Made by a program: the position numbers and the translations under genes
Notes under the pieces: model-generated
What the model saw: the letters and a program-made list of their open reading frames with translations, nothing else
Database searches by the model: none
Told to the model about the DNA's origin: nothing
Origin: CAINDZ01 sp041908585
Lineage (GTDB): Bacteria > Krumholzibacteriota > Krumholzibacteriia > LZORAL124-64-63
Assembly: GCA_041908585.1 (NCBI GenBank)
Contig: JAYRFB010000130.1
Location: 1-25,371 of the forward strand
DNA: 25,371 nucleotides
Direction of reading: 5' to 3'
Part shown: positions 23,556 to 25,371 of the stretch, piece by piece
How the letters are laid out: the number at the start of each line of letters is the position of its first letter
Numbering within the stretch: the first letter of the stretch is position 1

Positions 23556-24767
23556 TCAGCGCTTGAGCTCTTCGCGCAGGTGGCGGAGCTCCTCGCGCAG
23601 CGCCTCCATCTCCTGGCGCACCGCGTCCAGTTCGCCGTTGACGCTGCCGTCGACGTCGCTGTCGATCCGGCCCTTGCGCTCGATGATGACCTCGCGCTCG
23701 TTGCCGGCGCCGTCGCGTCCCATCCGCCGCAGCATGCGCGGGGCCACGACCTTCACGTCCCGGTCGCCGTCGCCGAAGAACCGCATCTGGCGCGGCGCGA
23801 CGCCCTCGCCGGCGAGCGCGTCCTGCGGCATCTTGCCGAGCGTCGCGGTCACCTTCTGGCGGCTGCCCTTGCGCAGCACCTGCAGGTCGAGGTCCTCGCC
23901 GGGCTTGGTGCCTGCCATCGCCTTGTGCAGGGCGTCGGGGGACGCGATTCCGGTATCGCCGGCCTTGACGATCACGTCGCCGGCGCGCAGGCCCGCCTTG
24001 GCGGCCGGGCTATCCGCGACGACCTCCGTCACCAGCACCCCGGCGCCGTCCTCGACGCCGAAATATTCGCCCAGCTGGCCGTTCAGCGCGTCCATGTGGA
24101 CGCCGAGCCAGCCGCGATCCTCGTCCTGGGTGCGGATGATGACGCGGCGTCCGGATCCATCCCCGTCATCGCCCTCGAAGAACACGCGCGGCGCGCGTCC
24201 TTCGCCCTTCGGCAGGATCATGACCTTCGTGTCGCCGTCCTCGAACCATTCGAAATCCTCCAGGCCCTCGAGCTTCTCGAGGCCCTTCAGGCCTTCGAGG
24301 CCCTTCAACTCGTGCAGACGACCCAGGTCGATGGCCTCGTCGCCGCCCTCGCCCGAGCGCCAGGCGAACCCCGCTTCGCGCTCGCCGATCTCGACCGGGA
24401 GCTTCACCTGGCGGCCGTCGCGCAGGACCAGCAACTGGGCCCTGGTGCCCGGCGCCAGGGCGCGCACGGCCTTGGTGAGCGCCGCCTGGTCGGTCGCCGG
24501 GCGGCCGTCCAGCTCCAGGATGATGTCGCCGTCCTGCAGGCCCGCCCGGGCGGCGGGGCTGCCGTCGACGACGTCGTTCACCAGCACGCCCGGGCGGTCG
24601 CCGAGCTGCAGGGCCTTGCCCATGCTCGGGGAGACCTCCTGCAGCATGACGCCCAGGTAGCCGTCTGCGGCCGCAGCGGCGGGAACGGCGGCCGCGACCA
24701 GCAGGAGGATTGCGGAAAGGTACGCGGCCAAGCCCAGGGGGCGTCTGGCAGCCGGAAACGCGAACAT
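23556..24767 (-). CDS. Exported protein with two PDZ domains and C-terminal coiled coil
   Basis: A 403-residue exported protein without a protease domain. An N-terminal signal peptide (hydrophobic AAYLSAILLLVAAAVPAAAA) ends near residue 35. PDZ 1 (~36-130) has DGYLGVMLQEV, GVLVNDVVDGSPAARAGLQ and GDIILELDGR. PDZ 2 (~220-315) has GWLGVHMDAL, GVLVTEVVADSPAAKAGLR and GDVIVKAGDTG. Between them lies a short Leu/Gly/Glu repeat (LKGLEGLKGLEKLEGLEDFE). The final ~30 residues (ELDAVRQEMEALREEL...) form a coiled coil. No His-Asp-Ser triad or LonB dyad is seen, so it is not DegP-like; a periplasmic scaffold or substrate-binding adaptor is the best inference. The ATG at 24767 has AAAGGA 7 nt upstream and opens the signal peptide; an earlier in-frame ATG at 24848 is rejected for this reason. 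It is divergent from the hemerythrin gene. Confidence 0.85.
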   Translation of the reverse strand: MFAFPAARRPLGLAAYLSAILLLVAAAVPAAAAADGYLGVMLQEVSPSMGKALQLGDRPGVLVNDVVDGSPAARAGLQDGDIILELDGRPATDQAALTKAVRALAPGTRAQLLVLRDGRQVKLPVEIGEREAGFAWRSGEGGDEAIDLGRLHELKGLEGLKGLEKLEGLEDFEWFEDGDTKVMILPKGEGRAPRVFFEGDDGDGSGRRVIIRTQDEDRGWLGVHMDALNGQLGEYFGVEDGAGVLVTEVVADSPAAKAGLRAGDVIVKAGDTGIASPDALHKAMAGTKPGEDLDLQVLRKGSRQKVTATLGKMPQDALAGEGVAPRQMRFFGDGDRDVKVVAPRMLRRMGRDGAGNEREVIIERKGRIDSDVDGSVNGELDAVRQEMEALREELRHLREELKR

Positions 24768-24985
24768 GGCGCCGTCCTTTCGGATGCGGTTAAGGGGGAT
24801 CAAGCCTGTAAACGCCGCGGGCAGCCACATGTTCCCGGCCCGCCGCACCCCCCCGGCCCCGCCCGGAAAGTGGTCAAGAACCGGCCACGGGAGCCGATCA
24901 CTCCCGAAGGTGCCGCGCGGCCGGGGAACGCTGCCGCGGCCGATGCAAACCTGTTATGGCGCAGGGGATTGAGGGGACGGGCAGC

Positions 24986-25371
24986 AATGGCGCGCATCGA
25001 ATGGAAGGCCGAGTACGAGACAGGCGTCGCGGTCATCGACGAGCAGCACCGGAACCTGGTGGAGATCATCAACCGCTTCGAGGAGGCCCTGCAGAAAGGC
25101 AAGGCTTCGCGACAGGCGAACCAGATCCTCAACGACCTCACCGGCTACACGCAGGAGCACTTCGCGACCGAGGAGCGCCTGATGGCCGAGGCGGGGTACC
25201 CTCACCTGAAGACGCACCAGAGCCAGCACCGGCAGCTGCTGCAGAAGGTGGAACGCTTCCAGTTCGAGTTCAACGCCGCGGGACGCCGCATCACCGCCGA
25301 GCTGCACGAGTTCCTCGGCTACTGGCTGATCAACCACATCCAGCGCGATGATCGCGCGTTCGGGCCGTGCC
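24986..25371 (+). CDS. Bacteriohemerythrin (partial, last few residues beyond window)
   Basis: 128 residues are visible of a protein normally ~130-140 long, so it is nearly complete. It is a four-helix-bundle oxygen-binding protein with a di-iron site. All expected ligands are present: His21 (VIDEQH), His58 and Glu62 (HFATE), His77 and His81 (HQSQH), His117 and Asp122 (HIQRDD). The N-terminal IEWKAEYETGVAVIDEQH is typical of stand-alone bacterial hemerythrins, which store or deliver O2 or sense it. No signal peptide is present, so it is cytoplasmic. The ATG at 24986 has GAGGGG about 10 nt upstream. No upstream operon partner; the gene to the left is divergent. No convincing promoter was found in the 218-nt gap. 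Confidence 0.93.

Noticed and set aside
1..25371. CRISPR arrays, tRNA or rRNA genes
   Set aside because: No regularly spaced short repeats and no tRNA-like or rRNA-like segments were seen on reading through.

Overview
The window is very GC-rich (one row checked by hand, 18001-18060, is 75% G+C), apart from an interior block at about 11.3-16.2 kb (hand-counted rows 45-53%). It appears to come from a Gram-negative bacterium with abundant secreted proteins. Two predicted exported proteins end in FlgD-like Ig domains (NPFNPST / NPSNPC, then DGRDADGQ or SGLDNYGR-type turns). This ending, together with FG-GAP/ASPIC propellers, a 6-bladed propeller lipoprotein-like family and a parallel beta-helix protein, is typical of FCB-type candidate phyla such as Krumholzibacteriota or Eisenbacteria. 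That assignment is inference from protein style only; no marker gene is present.

Left part (1-8.1 kb). On the minus strand there is a membrane-anchored Clp/HSP100 AAA+ ATPase, cut by the window edge. Its C-terminus is recognisably the PCRF domain of peptide chain release factor 2, which is the most unusual protein here. Behind a hairpin lies a two-gene minus-strand operon: a periplasmic M16 zinc peptidase followed 2 nt later by a small 4-oxalocrotonate-type tautomerase. Divergent from it is a secreted protein with a FlgD-like C-terminal domain, followed by an intergenic stretch with a decayed IS91-type transposase fragment and paired palindromes.

Middle part (8.1-16.5 kb). A 6-bladed beta-propeller protein is followed by a truncated copy of the first ~240 codons of addB. 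A graveyard comes next: a coding tail, a putative transposase N-terminal remnant and an orphan MNT-type nucleotidyltransferase. Then comes a low-GC operon of three exported proteins: an M43/pappalysin-like domain with its catalytic Glu replaced by Leu plus a seven-repeat FG-GAP/ASPIC propeller; a FlgD-Ig protein; and a right-handed beta-helix protein. A strong sigma70-like promoter (TTGACG-N17-TAGAAT) sits about 250 nt upstream of the operon. The block ends where the intact addB begins, so it is bracketed by a ~760-bp direct repeat (9529-10292 and 16444-17199). This is the geometry expected from a single-crossover or duplication-mediated insertion.

Right part (16.5-25.4 kb). Complete addB and addA (double-strand-break repair helicase/nuclease) overlap by 4 nt. 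They converge, across a good terminator, on a minus-strand exported double-PDZ protein. A divergent bacteriohemerythrin gene runs off the right edge.
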